From Candidatus Thermoflexus tengchongensis (GTDB taxonomy: Bacteria > Chloroflexota > Anaerolineae > Thermoflexales > Thermoflexaceae), in NCBI GenBank assembly GCA_016842085.1, contig JAEVEX010000033.1, positions 1-47,474 on the forward strand: 47,474 bases of DNA. The letters are read 5' to 3'. Under the pieces are notes generated by a model. The model was not told the DNA's origin. It made no database searches and worked only from the letters and a program-made list of their open reading frames with translations. Both the position numbers and the translations under genes were made by a program. Shown piece by piece: positions 24,300 through 33,428 of the stretch (position 1 is its first letter; every line of letters starts with the position of its first letter).

Positions 24300-26306
24300 G
24301 TGCGCATTCGCGGGTATCGCATGATTTCTCTGGATCATCTGGATCTGGAGAGCCTCTGGATTTTCGGGGCGACCGCTGCGGTTCTCTGGAGCGTGATGGC
24401 GGCAGGTCTCGCTCAAGCGGGTCGCTTTTGGCCTCTGGAGGTCCTCCTGGCCACCATGCTGGCTGGCCTGGGCGCATGGGGATTCTCCAGGTGGGAGCGG
24501 CGTTCCGTTTCCCCATCGGGTGGGTGGAATACACGGGAGGCGTGGCGCCTGGGCCTGCTGGGGTTGGCCGGGCTTCTGCTGTTCAGCTGGCCTGCAGAGC
24601 ACTTCCCCCTGCTGGGGGATTCCGCCATCTATCCCAATACAGCGGCCGCTCTGATCCGGACGGGGGGACTCTCTTATCATTATGTGCCTCTGGACGGCCT
24701 CACGCGTGAGCAGAAGGAGCTGTTCTATATCCCTTCCGAGCGTCAAGTGCCCGGAGTTCCGATCCGCTCCTACCGGGGATTGCTCTACGGGGCTTACTAT
24801 GTCATGGACCCGGATCGCAATCAGATCCTCTCCTCCCGTCAGCCGGTGCCCATCGTCTGGATGGGAGGGGCCGGTATGCTGGCTGGGCCGCTGGGGATGC
24901 TGTATGTCACGCCGCTCTTCGGGGTAGCTGGTCTCGTGGCGATTTACTTTCTGGGAAGGCAGATTTTCAATCGTCGGACGGCCGCCCTGGCTGCGCTCTG
25001 GTTGTTGCTGAGCTTCCCTCAGCTGCATTTCTCCCGCGCCCCTTATGCAGAGGCGGTGGGTCAGTTTTTTGTGCTGGTCGGATTATATGGACTGATCCGG
25101 GCTTTGCAGACCGGATGGATCGGCTACAGCGCTCTGGGGATGATGGCCTGGGCGGTGGCGTTTGCGGCGCGGATTGAGGTCCTTCTCGCCATCCCCGCCC
25201 TGGGTCTCTTCCTGGCTTTCATGGCCTTTCGCCATGGCCTGTCTGTTGCATTGCGGGATAGCCTCCTTTTGATCCCATCGGTCGGGTTTGCCATCGGAAC
25301 GCTGAACGGACCATATGCAGGGGCCACGGCGGAGCTGATGCTGGCGTATCAGGCTCGTTTCCTGCGGCGCCTGGATGGGTGGAGATTGGCGGGCGGGGTA
25401 GTAGCGGGCCTGCTTCTGATCGGTGTGGTGTGGATGGCCATGCGGCGATGGGAGCGAATAGCCCGTGGTTTTCAATATAGCTTTGCGGTGCTTCTCTTGC
25501 TGGCCATGGGTTATGCCCTGTTTCTGCGATCGTGGGTGGAAAGGAGGAGCCCCGAGGGATTTCATGCGGAACTGATGCCGATGGCGGCGCTGTATCTCAG
25601 CCCCTTGCTCTTCGGGCTGGCCGGGCTGGGAGCCGTTCAGGTTGCGCTTCAGCGGCCACTGCATCTGGAACGATGGTGGCTCTTGCTCTTCGGGTTGTCC
25701 TTCGGTATGATCCTGTTCTGGAAATACACGACGGCCCGGGTCTATCCGGTGGCCCTGCGGCGGCTGATGCCGGAGGTATTGCCGACCCTGGTCCTCCTGG
25801 CGGCCTGGGGCCTCCGATGGATGGAAGCAAAGGTCGGCTGGCGGAGATTGAGTCGGGGACTGGGGTATCTGGTCTGCCTCTGGCTGGCCGGGATCAGTGG
25901 GCTTTACTGGATGGAACAGGAAGGCCGCGGGACGTGGGATTTCATCCAGAGGTTGGAACGTCAGATCCCGGTGGATGCGGTGGTTCTGTTTGAACCGCTG
26001 CAGGGGGATGCGGTGGTGGGCTGGTTTGCGGCTCCGTTGTGGTCGTTTGGAGGACGGGATGCCCTGCTACTGAATCAGAAGATCGATAGAAGGCTCCTGG
26101 AGGAGGCGTTGGGCCGCTGGCGGGGCCAGGGGAGACCCATATATGTTCTGGCTCAGCATGATCCGGAAGCTTGGTGGCCAGGGCCTTTCCCAGGGCATCC
26201 TGTAGGGGAACTGCGATGGCGTTCCAGTCTCATTGGTCAATCCTTGCGTTTTCCATCGGTGATTTGGCGGTTTGATTTCCGGTTTAAGATTTATCGGATC
26301 GATTGA
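24300..26306 (+). CDS. GT-C / PMT-like polytopic membrane glycosyltransferase
   Basis: This protein has about 668 residues and 11-13 hydrophobic segments, with a soluble C-terminal part (about 560-668). The first long loop has FPLLGDSAIYPNTAAALIRTGGLSYHY, the GD...Y loop of PMT/ArnT-like GT-C enzymes. The block WLLLSFPQLHFSRAPYAEAVGQFFVL carries the conserved second-loop features (R, E). It probably transfers a lipid-linked sugar to a surface acceptor. The start is uncertain: GTG at 24300 has GGAG about 11 bases upstream, ATG 24321 has none, and the frame is open to 24222. Confidence 0.75.
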   Translation: MRIRGYRMISLDHLDLESLWIFGATAAVLWSVMAAGLAQAGRFWPLEVLLATMLAGLGAWGFSRWERRSVSPSGGWNTREAWRLGLLGLAGLLLFSWPAEHFPLLGDSAIYPNTAAALIRTGGLSYHYVPLDGLTREQKELFYIPSERQVPGVPIRSYRGLLYGAYYVMDPDRNQILSSRQPVPIVWMGGAGMLAGPLGMLYVTPLFGVAGLVAIYFLGRQIFNRRTAALAALWLLLSFPQLHFSRAPYAEAVGQFFVLVGLYGLIRALQTGWIGYSALGMMAWAVAFAARIEVLLAIPALGLFLAFMAFRHGLSVALRDSLLLIPSVGFAIGTLNGPYAGATAELMLAYQARFLRRLDGWRLAGGVVAGLLLIGVVWMAMRRWERIARGFQYSFAVLLLLAMGYALFLRSWVERRSPEGFHAELMPMAALYLSPLLFGLAGLGAVQVALQRPLHLERWWLLLFGLSFGMILFWKYTTARVYPVALRRLMPEVLPTLVLLAAWGLRWMEAKVGWRRLSRGLGYLVCLWLAGISGLYWMEQEGRGTWDFIQRLERQIPVDAVVLFEPLQGDAVVGWFAAPLWSFGGRDALLLNQKIDRRLLEEALGRWRGQGRPIYVLAQHDPEAWWPGPFPGHPVGELRWRSSLIGQSLRFPSVIWRFDFRFKIYRID

Positions 26307-26500
26307 AGGGCTGACTTTGTGAGGATATGATAGGTATCGAGGGAAAATCAATATGTGTGCGTGGCGAGAATTGCTCATTATATATTTATGATAAAATCTT
26401 TTTCTCTATACTCATTCCAAGAGTCCGTGCTATCATACCTTTCCACAGCTGGTGGCCTGCGTGCTGCGTATGTTCTACCTGAACCTCATCTACTGGGAGT

Positions 26501-26638
26501 ATGGAAGCATGGCTTCTGGCGGCGGGCAAGGTTTGTGAGGTGCCGGAGTGGAGGAAAGTGCCTGATCCGATTACCTGTGGGAAGCATTGGCCCTGCGACC
26601 TGGGAAGGGCGCAGGCGCTGCTGGATCGTCTGGGATAG
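26501..26638 (+). CDS. Possible 45-residue ORF in an otherwise gene-poor gap
   Basis: The gap 26307-26716 marks the junction between GC-rich and AT-rich DNA. Within it, an ATG at 26501 after GGGAG encodes 45 residues: MEAWLLAAGKVCEVPEWRK followed by a segment with CGKHWPCD and LGRAQALLDRLG. The composition looks protein-like and GC-rich, unlike the AT-rich DNA around it, and may be a fragment of a lost gene. No family is recognised. Nothing else convincing is seen in the gap. Confidence 0.25.
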   Translation: MEAWLLAAGKVCEVPEWRKVPDPITCGKHWPCDLGRAQALLDRLG

Positions 26639-26716
26639 GATGTATGCACCACATAGCAATGCATGAGACGATTGAGTGATTATTTTTCGAGCTCAATAAC
26701 AGGAATTTATTCCATC

Positions 26717-27859
26717 ATGAGCAGGCGTTTACGTATCCTTTTTATCACAAGAAAGTATCCACCATCGGTAGGTGGAATGGAGCGTTTGAGTTATCATTTT
26801 GTAGAGAAAATTCGTAAATATGCTGAAATTTATGTGATCGCATGGCGTGGATCTCAGATCGGATTGCTATGGTTTTTGATGTATGCTTTAGTGCGTGGAT
26901 TATATCTGGCGCGAAAAGTGGATGTGCTACATGCAGGTGATCCGTTGGTTGGTCCAGTCGTGTGGTTTTTAGGACGTCTGTATCGTATTCCAATCGTGGT
27001 AAATGTTCATGGTCTTGATCTTGTTTTTAATTTTCCCGCCTATCGTCTTCTAATTTCTTGGTTGTTGCCTCGGTTTCATCGAGTCGTTTGTATCAGTCAT
27101 GCAGTTTACTCAAAAGCGCTGGAGATAGGTTTAGAACCAGAGCAATGTCGTGTGATTCATCCAGGTATCGATGTGCCACAGAAAATCCTGGAGCGAGATT
27201 TGGCTCGTAGATATATTGAAATTTGGCTAAAAAATCCGATAGGAGATCGCCAAATATGGCTAACTGTCGGGCGTTTGGTACCTCGAAAAGGTGTAGCATG
27301 GTTCTGTGAACACGTTCTACCGCGATTACAAGATACGGATGGATTCATCTATTTAATTGTTGGCACTGGCCCTGATGTTCAACGTATACAGAAAATAATT
27401 CGTCGGTTTAATCTGATGAATCGGGTATATTTACTTGGATTTGTTGATGATAAGTATCTGAGTTGGTTCTATTCAGGCGCAGATGCCTTTATTATGCCTA
27501 ATATTGCCCAGAAATATGACATGGAAGGATTTGGAATGGTTGCCCTTGAGGCTGCTGCCTATGGGTTGCCAGTTATTGCTGCTCGAGTAGATGGAATTCA
27601 AGATGCTGTAATTGAGGGTGAAAGCGGATATCTACTTGTTCCAGGAGATGCTGAAGTATGGGTTAATTTTTTGAGAAATTGTTTAGCTTATCCATCATTA
27701 TTAGAAGACTTGCGTTCGCGAGCGCAGAGCGTGGTTTGTTCCCGTTTCGAATGGAACAAGATAATTGATTCATACCTGAATATGTATTGTGAGACGATTA
27801 ATAAGTATTTCCATGATCGGCTTGCAAAGATTTGTTCCAGCGAAAACAATAATAGTTGA
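26717..27859 (+). CDS. GT4-family glycosyltransferase (AT-rich gene)
   Basis: The protein has about 380 residues. The ATG at 26717 gives the canonical GT4 start RILFITRKYPPSVGGMERLS; an upstream in-frame ATG at 26663 would add 18 unlikely residues. The C-domain has WLTVGRLVPRKGVAWFCEHVL, VYLLGFVDDKYLSWFYSGAD and MEGFGMVALEAAAYGLPVIA with the EX7E acids. Codons are strongly AT-biased (TTA, AAA, ATT) against the GC-rich transferases upstream. This begins the AT-rich block of five to seven genes and suggests a different donor genome. Confidence 0.9.
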   Translation: MSRRLRILFITRKYPPSVGGMERLSYHFVEKIRKYAEIYVIAWRGSQIGLLWFLMYALVRGLYLARKVDVLHAGDPLVGPVVWFLGRLYRIPIVVNVHGLDLVFNFPAYRLLISWLLPRFHRVVCISHAVYSKALEIGLEPEQCRVIHPGIDVPQKILERDLARRYIEIWLKNPIGDRQIWLTVGRLVPRKGVAWFCEHVLPRLQDTDGFIYLIVGTGPDVQRIQKIIRRFNLMNRVYLLGFVDDKYLSWFYSGADAFIMPNIAQKYDMEGFGMVALEAAAYGLPVIAARVDGIQDAVIEGESGYLLVPGDAEVWVNFLRNCLAYPSLLEDLRSRAQSVVCSRFEWNKIIDSYLNMYCETINKYFHDRLAKICSSENNNS

Positions 27860-27869
27860 GGTAATAGAA

Positions 27870-28742
27870 ATGCGTATTTCTGTGATAATACCGAATTTGA
27901 ATAGTCCTGTTATTGACAAAGTGGTGGAAGCAGTATTGAGTCAGGCTGAGGAAGAGTTAACAATATGGATAGTAGGGCAAGATTGTTACGGTAAAATCCC
28001 TGTTCATCCGTCGGTTCATGTATTGATTACACCTAATCCGATTTTCCCGGGAGAGGCACGTAATTTAGGTGCAGAGCACTCACGAGCCGACGTATTAATC
28101 TTTCTGGATGCGGACTGTATACCTCAGTCGGGTTGGCTGAGGGCTTTGATTGAGGCATGGAAGGCTCACCCAGATGCGGGTGCGATTAGTGGTGCGATGT
28201 TGCCATATTCTTCTAGTTTTATTAGGCATTGTGAGCAAATTGCTCGCTTTCATGAATATATTAATACGAATCCTTTTGGAGAAAGAATGGTTCTAGCCAG
28301 CTTTAGTTTGCTTGTTCCCTACGAGGTGTGGAGATCCAGTGGCGGATTTGATCCACGTTTATGGGCTACCGAAGATCTGGATTTCACATTGCGTCTAAGG
28401 AGGCAGGGATGGAAATTATTCTTTGAGCCAAAAGCAGTTGTTTACCATGAATCCAATAGAGTTAATTTATACGATTTTGTGTCTCATGCTCGCATGAATG
28501 GGATCTACTCTATTATAACTCGTTTGCGTTATGCTGAGGTTTATCGAGGATCTTTCTGGATGCACTGGTCTTGGTTTTGGGTATTAGCCTCCCCTTTGAT
28601 TGCTCTTGGGCGAACTATTCAGATTTACATGCATACACCCGGTCTATGGCGCTACGGGTATTGTGTGCCGCTGGTTTTTCTGCACAAGTTGGCATGGTGT
28701 CAGGGGGCAGCTGATGGGTTGCGATATATTTTGCGTCCTTGA
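27870..28742 (+). CDS. GT2-family glycosyltransferase
   Basis: This GT-A fold enzyme has 290 residues. It begins MRISVIIPNLNSPVIDKVVE, then PGEARNLGAEHSRADVLIFLDADCIP with the metal-binding DxD as DAD. The acceptor region has GGFDPRLWATEDLDFTLRLRRQG, the ED...R block of inverting GT2 enzymes. Two hydrophobic segments near the end (WFWVLASPLIALG) may bring it to the membrane. The ATG at 27870 follows TTGAGGTAA; a longer frame begins inside the previous gene. AT-rich codons match its neighbours. Confidence 0.9.
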   Translation: MRISVIIPNLNSPVIDKVVEAVLSQAEEELTIWIVGQDCYGKIPVHPSVHVLITPNPIFPGEARNLGAEHSRADVLIFLDADCIPQSGWLRALIEAWKAHPDAGAISGAMLPYSSSFIRHCEQIARFHEYINTNPFGERMVLASFSLLVPYEVWRSSGGFDPRLWATEDLDFTLRLRRQGWKLFFEPKAVVYHESNRVNLYDFVSHARMNGIYSIITRLRYAEVYRGSFWMHWSWFWVLASPLIALGRTIQIYMHTPGLWRYGYCVPLVFLHKLAWCQGAADGLRYILRP

Positions 28743-28750
28743 GGTGTGAG

Positions 28751-29647
28751 ATGAAGGAACCAGTGGTTTCAGCTATTGTTTTGGCGCACAATAATTGTGA
28801 CGATACGATTGAGTGCTTGAGTTCTTTGATTGAATCTGATTATTCAAATTTGTTGGTGTGGCTTGTTGATAATGGATCACAGGATGAAACTGCTAAACAG
28901 GTAGCGGAGAGGTTTCCATCCGTGCGAATCATTCAGACAGGACGTAATCTGGGTGTTGCGGGCGGATTTAATGCTGGGATAGTTCCTGCTTTAGAATATG
29001 GTTCTGATTATATTTTTATATTGAATAATGATACAGTTGTCGAGCATGATACCTTAACGAATTTATTGGATGAGGCATTAAAGAACAATAGTTTTGGTAT
29101 ATTGATGCCAAAAATTCTGTATTATGACGATCGCCATCGGATATGGTCTGCTGGGGCGCGTTATCGGTATTTTCCGCCATCTATTGTTATGATTGGATTA
29201 AACCGTATTGATGAACCTAAATATAATATCCCTCGGGATTTGGAGTATGCTCCAACATGCGCTCTTCTGATTTCTAGGGGCGTGTTCGAAAAAGTCGGTC
29301 TGTTTGATGATGGATATTTCTTTTTTTATGATGATTGGGATTACTCGATACGAGTTCGAGAAGCTGGATATATCATTCGCTATGTTCCATCGGCGCGGTT
29401 ATATCACAAGGTATCTCGCACAATTGGGTCCACCAAGCGAACTTTAGATTTCTGGCGCATTTGGGGTCAAAGTGGAGGACGTTTTTATCGTCGTCATGGA
29501 TCATGGTTATCGGCTTTTGTTCATTTGGGGTATATTGCCTTGCGAGAATGTGTTAGAAACGGATGGATGCCAATGTTGCAATTTGTTATTGGAGCCTATG
29601 AGGGATATCGTCAGAAGATACATTCGTATCCTACACTGTTAGGGTAA
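28751..29647 (+). CDS. GT2-family glycosyltransferase (rhamnosyltransferase-like)
   Basis: This 298-residue protein has the WbbL/RfbF-like GT2 pattern: VSAIVLAHNNCDDTIECLSSL, VWLVDNGSQDET, GRNLGVAGGFNAGI, and FILNNDTVVEHD with NND as the metal motif. The acceptor block is GLFDDGYFFFYDDWDYSIRVREAGY. Such enzymes often add rhamnose or a related deoxysugar. ATG 28751 is used, 9 bases after GAGGTG. The gene is AT-rich and tightly packed with the gene before it (8 bases). Confidence 0.9.
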   Translation: MKEPVVSAIVLAHNNCDDTIECLSSLIESDYSNLLVWLVDNGSQDETAKQVAERFPSVRIIQTGRNLGVAGGFNAGIVPALEYGSDYIFILNNDTVVEHDTLTNLLDEALKNNSFGILMPKILYYDDRHRIWSAGARYRYFPPSIVMIGLNRIDEPKYNIPRDLEYAPTCALLISRGVFEKVGLFDDGYFFFYDDWDYSIRVREAGYIIRYVPSARLYHKVSRTIGSTKRTLDFWRIWGQSGGRFYRRHGSWLSAFVHLGYIALRECVRNGWMPMLQFVIGAYEGYRQKIHSYPTLLG

Positions 29648-29653
29648 GGTATC

Positions 29654-30601
29654 ATGACTCTTCAACCCGAATTCGAATTCAGCCCTTGTGGTTTTTGTGG
29701 GAGTGGTCAATCCCATATTGTATTAGAGGGCCCTGATCGTCTTCTGGGCTTACCAGGATCTTTTCGTATAGTGCGTTGCGCGGATTGTGGATTATTACGT
29801 CAAGATCCGCGTCCGACAGCTCAAACCATGATCTTTTATTATCCGTCAGATTACGATCCTTACTCCATTGCTATAGATGACGAACCATTTTTCTTGAAAA
29901 GGATAGATCGGCGCTATGGAATGTTGAAAAGGCGACGTGCTATTGAGCGCTATTGTGCTGGTGGGCGCCTGTTAGATGTCGGTTGCGCTACTGGAAATTT
30001 TCTGTATGAGATGGCGCGTTCTGGAAATTGGGAGGTTGAGGGTGTTGAACCAAATGCTGAAGCCGCGCGATATGCGCAGGAAAGATTCGGACTCAAAATA
30101 CATATCGGCGATTTGCTGACAGTAAATTTACCAGAAAGATATTATGATGTTATTACAATGTGGAATGTTTTCGAGCATCTTCATTTCCCCATGGATAATC
30201 TGAAAGTAATATCAAGCCTTCTAAAGCCAGGAGGCTGGTTTGTCTTTAGTATTCCGAATTTGAACAGCTGGGAATTAAATTTAATGGGTAAATATTGGAT
30301 GGGTTGGGAATTGCCAAGACACTTGTATTATCCATCCATAGGGTTGATGGAGTCCATGCTAAGCCGATTTGGGTTGCGTATTCATGAATGGAAATGTTTA
30401 GGTGGATCGTATATTGCATTTTTGCTCAGTCTGCGTTTTTGGTTAGAGGACGTAGTTGGCAAAACATTTCTAACTCGTCTTCTGCTGTCCATATCTGGCT
30501 CGTTGGCAATTCGGATAATGGTTTCTCCGTTATTTTATTTTATTGATCTCTTAAAAAGGGGCTCGATTATAACTGGTTTTGCCCAATTAAACGATTGGTG
30601 A
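29654..30601 (+). CDS. SAM methyltransferase with N-terminal zinc-ribbon-like motif
   Basis: This 315-residue protein starts with a CxxC...CxxC pair (SPCGFCGS and VRCADCGLLR), a probable zinc site. The Methyltransf_23 core follows: RLLDVGCATGNFLYEM, VEGVEPNAEAARYA, YYDVITMWNVFEHL and KPGGWFVFSIPN. This architecture is common in O-antigen and exopolysaccharide clusters, where it methylates sugars. A hydrophobic C-terminal part (LSISGSLAIRIMVSPLFYFI) may associate with the membrane. It lies 6 bases after the preceding transferase. Confidence 0.87.
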   Translation: MTLQPEFEFSPCGFCGSGQSHIVLEGPDRLLGLPGSFRIVRCADCGLLRQDPRPTAQTMIFYYPSDYDPYSIAIDDEPFFLKRIDRRYGMLKRRRAIERYCAGGRLLDVGCATGNFLYEMARSGNWEVEGVEPNAEAARYAQERFGLKIHIGDLLTVNLPERYYDVITMWNVFEHLHFPMDNLKVISSLLKPGGWFVFSIPNLNSWELNLMGKYWMGWELPRHLYYPSIGLMESMLSRFGLRIHEWKCLGGSYIAFLLSLRFWLEDVVGKTFLTRLLLSISGSLAIRIMVSPLFYFIDLLKRGSIITGFAQLNDW

Positions 30602-30606
30602 CGAAA

Positions 30607-31047
30607 ATGACAAAGAATAATTATATAATTTTCGCTCTCGCAATCATATGTGTGCTTTCCTGGTCATGCTCTCGTTCTGCACAGAATCAGAGTAGTCCTA
30701 TCTCTGATTTGAAAAGTATTATCCATGATAGGGAAGTTATCCAAATTCCCACCCCAATTCCTGGAGCTGCTCATGTCACCGGGCGACTTTTACCAATGAT
30801 CGGCGGTTTTGATTTGTTTCTTGCCGAAAATATCGGAAAAACAAACGAAGATAAGATATATGGAATGAATATTGAGAGCGCAAAAAGAGCAATAATTTAT
30901 GATAATGGGATCTTTTTGTTCATGAATGTTAAACCAGGAAAGTATGCTATTATTGTGTGGAATCCTGCCTTTTCGTATTTAGTTGATGAAATAGAAGTTA
31001 CTAATGACGGAATTGTTGATGTAGGAGAGATAAAAATACAGAAATAG
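30607..31047 (+). CDS. Small putative lipoprotein with a beta-sandwich-like end
   Basis: The protein has about 146 residues. It has a lipoprotein signal (IIFALAIICVLSWSCSRS, lipobox LSWSC), then a Ser/Pro stretch. A C-terminal segment, GIFLFMNVKPGKYAIIVWN...IVDVGEIKIQK, matches the ends of carboxypeptidase-regulatory-like or SpaA-type beta-sandwich domains. ATG 30607 is preferred to TTG 30595. It sits between a sugar methyltransferase and a nucleotidyltransferase. Function unknown; an outer-surface role is inferred from the signal. Confidence 0.6.
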   Translation: MTKNNYIIFALAIICVLSWSCSRSAQNQSSPISDLKSIIHDREVIQIPTPIPGAAHVTGRLLPMIGGFDLFLAENIGKTNEDKIYGMNIESAKRAIIYDNGIFLFMNVKPGKYAIIVWNPAFSYLVDEIEVTNDGIVDVGEIKIQK

Positions 31048-31062
31048 GAGGTAAAAGATAAT

Positions 31063-31830
31063 ATGGATGTTGTGGGAGTGATTCCTGCTGCTGGCATGGG
31101 AGAACGTCTTAGTCCTTATTCGGTAGAGAAAGAGATGTTCCCAATCGGGTTTTATCATGGAAAACCCAAGCCGGTTAGCCAGTATCTTGTCGAGAGAATG
31201 ATAAAATCTGGTGTCAAAAAAATATTTATGATAGTGAATTCAAGCAAATCAAACCTAATTAAGTATTATAAAAGCGGAAAATGGCTTGGAATAAGTATAG
31301 CCTATTTGTATCAAGACAAACCTCGAGGGATGGGGGATGCATTGTGCAATCTAATTCCTTGGATTCGAAATGAGATCGTTGTAATGGGTATGCCAGATAC
31401 AATATTTGAGCCGTATGATGCGTTTTCAAGGCTCATAAATTTCTATATTGACGCCAATTGTGATCTTGCTCTTGGCATATTTCCTGTTTCTGATCCTAGC
31501 AAATACGGAATAATAGCAATTGATGATCATTATAATGTCGTTTATCATGTGGATAAACCCGATATCCCGGTTTTAAATTGGTGTTGGGGAATTGCTTGCT
31601 GGGGAAAGCGATTTAACGAATTTATTAATCATATTTGTGACTCATATCGAGATGATCAGACAGAATTTACATTTGGATATCTGATAGATATGAGTTTGAA
31701 AGAAGGTTTATCGGTAAAAGGACTCCCATTTCACGACGGAAGATACATCGATGTGGGAACCATGATGGGAATTGTGGAGGCATTGCGGCTATATGGTCAG
31801 ATTCGCGGAGAAGCGGCATCTGAGGATTGA
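31063..31830 (+). CDS. NDP-sugar pyrophosphorylase-like nucleotidyltransferase
   Basis: This 255-residue protein has the sugar nucleotidyltransferase signature VIPAAGMGERLSPYSVEKEMFPI (G-x-G-x-R loop). Then come QYLVERMIKSGVKKIFMIVNSSK, QDKPRGMGDAL and VVMGMPDTIFEP (the metal-binding Asp after GMP). It continues with KYGIIAIDDH and GRYIDVGT, as in glucose-1-phosphate thymidylyltransferases (RmlA/RfbA-like). It would activate a sugar-1-phosphate for the neighbouring transferases. GGAGG lies 10 bases upstream. No RmlBCD genes accompany it in the window, so the sugar is unknown. Confidence 0.88.
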   Translation: MDVVGVIPAAGMGERLSPYSVEKEMFPIGFYHGKPKPVSQYLVERMIKSGVKKIFMIVNSSKSNLIKYYKSGKWLGISIAYLYQDKPRGMGDALCNLIPWIRNEIVVMGMPDTIFEPYDAFSRLINFYIDANCDLALGIFPVSDPSKYGIIAIDDHYNVVYHVDKPDIPVLNWCWGIACWGKRFNEFINHICDSYRDDQTEFTFGYLIDMSLKEGLSVKGLPFHDGRYIDVGTMMGIVEALRLYGQIRGEAASED

Positions 31831-31893
31831 TGCGGGATCTGGGATCACCCGGAAGAGTTACCCGGAATTCTTGCTGAATGGTCTATAGTAGTA

Positions 31894-31922
31894 TTGACTT
31901 GCTTCGAGCCGTGGGGCAAAAT
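31894..31922 (+). promoter_or_regulatory. Sigma70-like promoter for the surface protein gene
   Basis: TTGACT at 31894-31899 and CAAAAT at 31917-31922 are separated by exactly 17 bases (5/6 and 4/6 matches). Transcription would start near 31930, giving about 60 bases of leader before a strong AGGAGG ribosome site at 31978-31983. This suggests separate, possibly high expression of the surface protein. Confidence 0.5.
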
Positions 31923-31989
31923 GGAGTCGAGCTTGTCAGCACCCGTATGTTCAAATTCTAATGAAACTAATTTAATCAGGAGGTGTCTC

Positions 31990-33309
31990 ATGATCAAGAA
32001 AGGTGGGTTTCTTCTTAGGGCTTTAACTGTTTTTTGTGTGCTAATGGTATCACTTGTAGCTAATATTGCGTTGGCGCAGGTTCCTGGACCTGGTAGTGGA
32101 TACAATTCGGGTTTCACAATTCAGAATATGTCATCTTCACCTGCAGCGTGTGTTTTTTCGATATATGACCAATCTGGAAATGTGATTTACACAAGCTCAA
32201 CAATATCTGTACCTGCGAATGGAAGTTATTTTGTTTATGTTGGTGGATTGTCAATTGCGAGTGGGGCCTATGCCGCCCAGGTATCGTGCGATCAGCCTGT
32301 GGTAGCAATAGTAAATACCACTTCCTCAAGCGGCAATGCCGCTTCTTATGAGGGATTTGATTCCAACAGCACTTCTTCAACATTATTCGCTCCCGGTTTA
32401 TATAAAAATTACTATGGATATACATCTAATGTGACGGTCCAAAATGCCTCTTCTTCTTCAATAACCGTGACTCTGGAAATTTACCCCCTGGGCAGTTCGA
32501 CTCCAATTGCTACACCGAAGATTACAGGGCTGGCTCCCGGCGCCAGCAAATCCTTTGATTTATCGTTGATCTCTATTTCAAATGGTGCTTACTCAGGGCG
32601 AATTCTGGCAGATGGACCTGTAGCAGCTGTTGTCAATATTTGGAACTCGAATGGCGAGCAATATGCGTATGATGCAGTCTCCTCTGGCGCATTGAAGATA
32701 TATGCTCCGGTTTTAATGAAATCTTATTACGGATTCAATACAGCATTAACTGTTCAAAACACTCAATCGGCTACTGGTGTGATCACAGTCACTTACTCAA
32801 GCGGGTTGGTTGTAACCCGAACTATTCCAGCATATAGCTCGGTGTTGCTATATACTCCTAATGAACCATTGCCTGTGGGATGGATTGGTTCAGCAAAGGT
32901 GGAAAGCACTGTCCCGATTATTGGATTGATAAATGAAGGAAGTTCTCAACGGCGAGCAGGGTCATATTTGGGCATTGTAAACGCAACGTCAGAAGCTTTT
33001 GCGCCGATTGTTTTGAAGAACTATTATGGATTTAGCACGAGTATTACTTGTCAAAATGTCGGCGATAATCCGACTACTATCCAGGTTACTTATTCCAACG
33101 GATATGTTCAGGTCTCACCAACACCAGTTCCGTCTAATGGGACTATCGTTTTCTATCAGCCGAATGTGGCTGGATTGCCCGATGGATTTAATGGATCAGC
33201 CACGATTACTACAACTGGTCAGCCAGTTGCTTGTGTGATCAATCAAAATAAAGTGTTGGATCCTTCTTATGTCGATTGGCTGCTTGTTTACAACGCATTC
33301 AATCGCTGA
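31990..33309 (+). CDS. Secreted surface protein with four about 100-residue repeats
   Basis: This 439-residue protein has a signal peptide (cleavage near LALAQ-V, residue 30). Four beta-rich repeats begin near residues 38, 141, 246 and 345, each opening with a version of K-x-Y-Y-G-[FY]-x-x-x-[VIL]-T-x-Q-N. They are followed by strands rich in Thr/Ser/Val and a G-x-A-x-[IV] turn before the next unit. There is no membrane anchor or sortase signal. The look is of an S-layer or sheath-type structural protein, possibly glycosylated by the enzymes encoded just upstream (inference). It has its own promoter and ends at a strong hairpin. Its GC content is intermediate. Confidence 0.8.
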   Translation: MIKKGGFLLRALTVFCVLMVSLVANIALAQVPGPGSGYNSGFTIQNMSSSPAACVFSIYDQSGNVIYTSSTISVPANGSYFVYVGGLSIASGAYAAQVSCDQPVVAIVNTTSSSGNAASYEGFDSNSTSSTLFAPGLYKNYYGYTSNVTVQNASSSSITVTLEIYPLGSSTPIATPKITGLAPGASKSFDLSLISISNGAYSGRILADGPVAAVVNIWNSNGEQYAYDAVSSGALKIYAPVLMKSYYGFNTALTVQNTQSATGVITVTYSSGLVVTRTIPAYSSVLLYTPNEPLPVGWIGSAKVESTVPIIGLINEGSSQRRAGSYLGIVNATSEAFAPIVLKNYYGFSTSITCQNVGDNPTTIQVTYSNGYVQVSPTPVPSNGTIVFYQPNVAGLPDGFNGSATITTTGQPVACVINQNKVLDPSYVDWLLVYNAFNR

Positions 33310-33320
33310 GCGTTAGCAAA

Positions 33321-33362
33321 TTAAAGGCCCAGGGCCGCAATGAAGCCGCCCTGGGCCTTTAA
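33321..33362. terminator. Strong bidirectional terminator hairpin
   Basis: A 15-bp perfect stem pairs TTAAAGGCCCAGGGC (33321-33335) with its complement at 33348-33362, around a 12-base loop. The arms end in AAA/TTT runs on both sides, and the hairpin lies between two convergent genes, so it can terminate both. It also marks the right end of the AT-rich part of the glycan cluster. Confidence 0.85.
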
Positions 33363-33428
33363 TTTCTCAAATTCTATGGTTGCCCTAAATTCTCCAGGGA
33401 GCTTGCTCAAGTAATGAGGTCATCACCT

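Noticed and set aside
26355-26666. 103-residue open frame in the composition-shift gap
   Set aside because: Its sequence has no protein-like pattern, lacks a ribosome site and runs across GC and AT DNA alike; the 45-residue frame in another phase looks slightly better.
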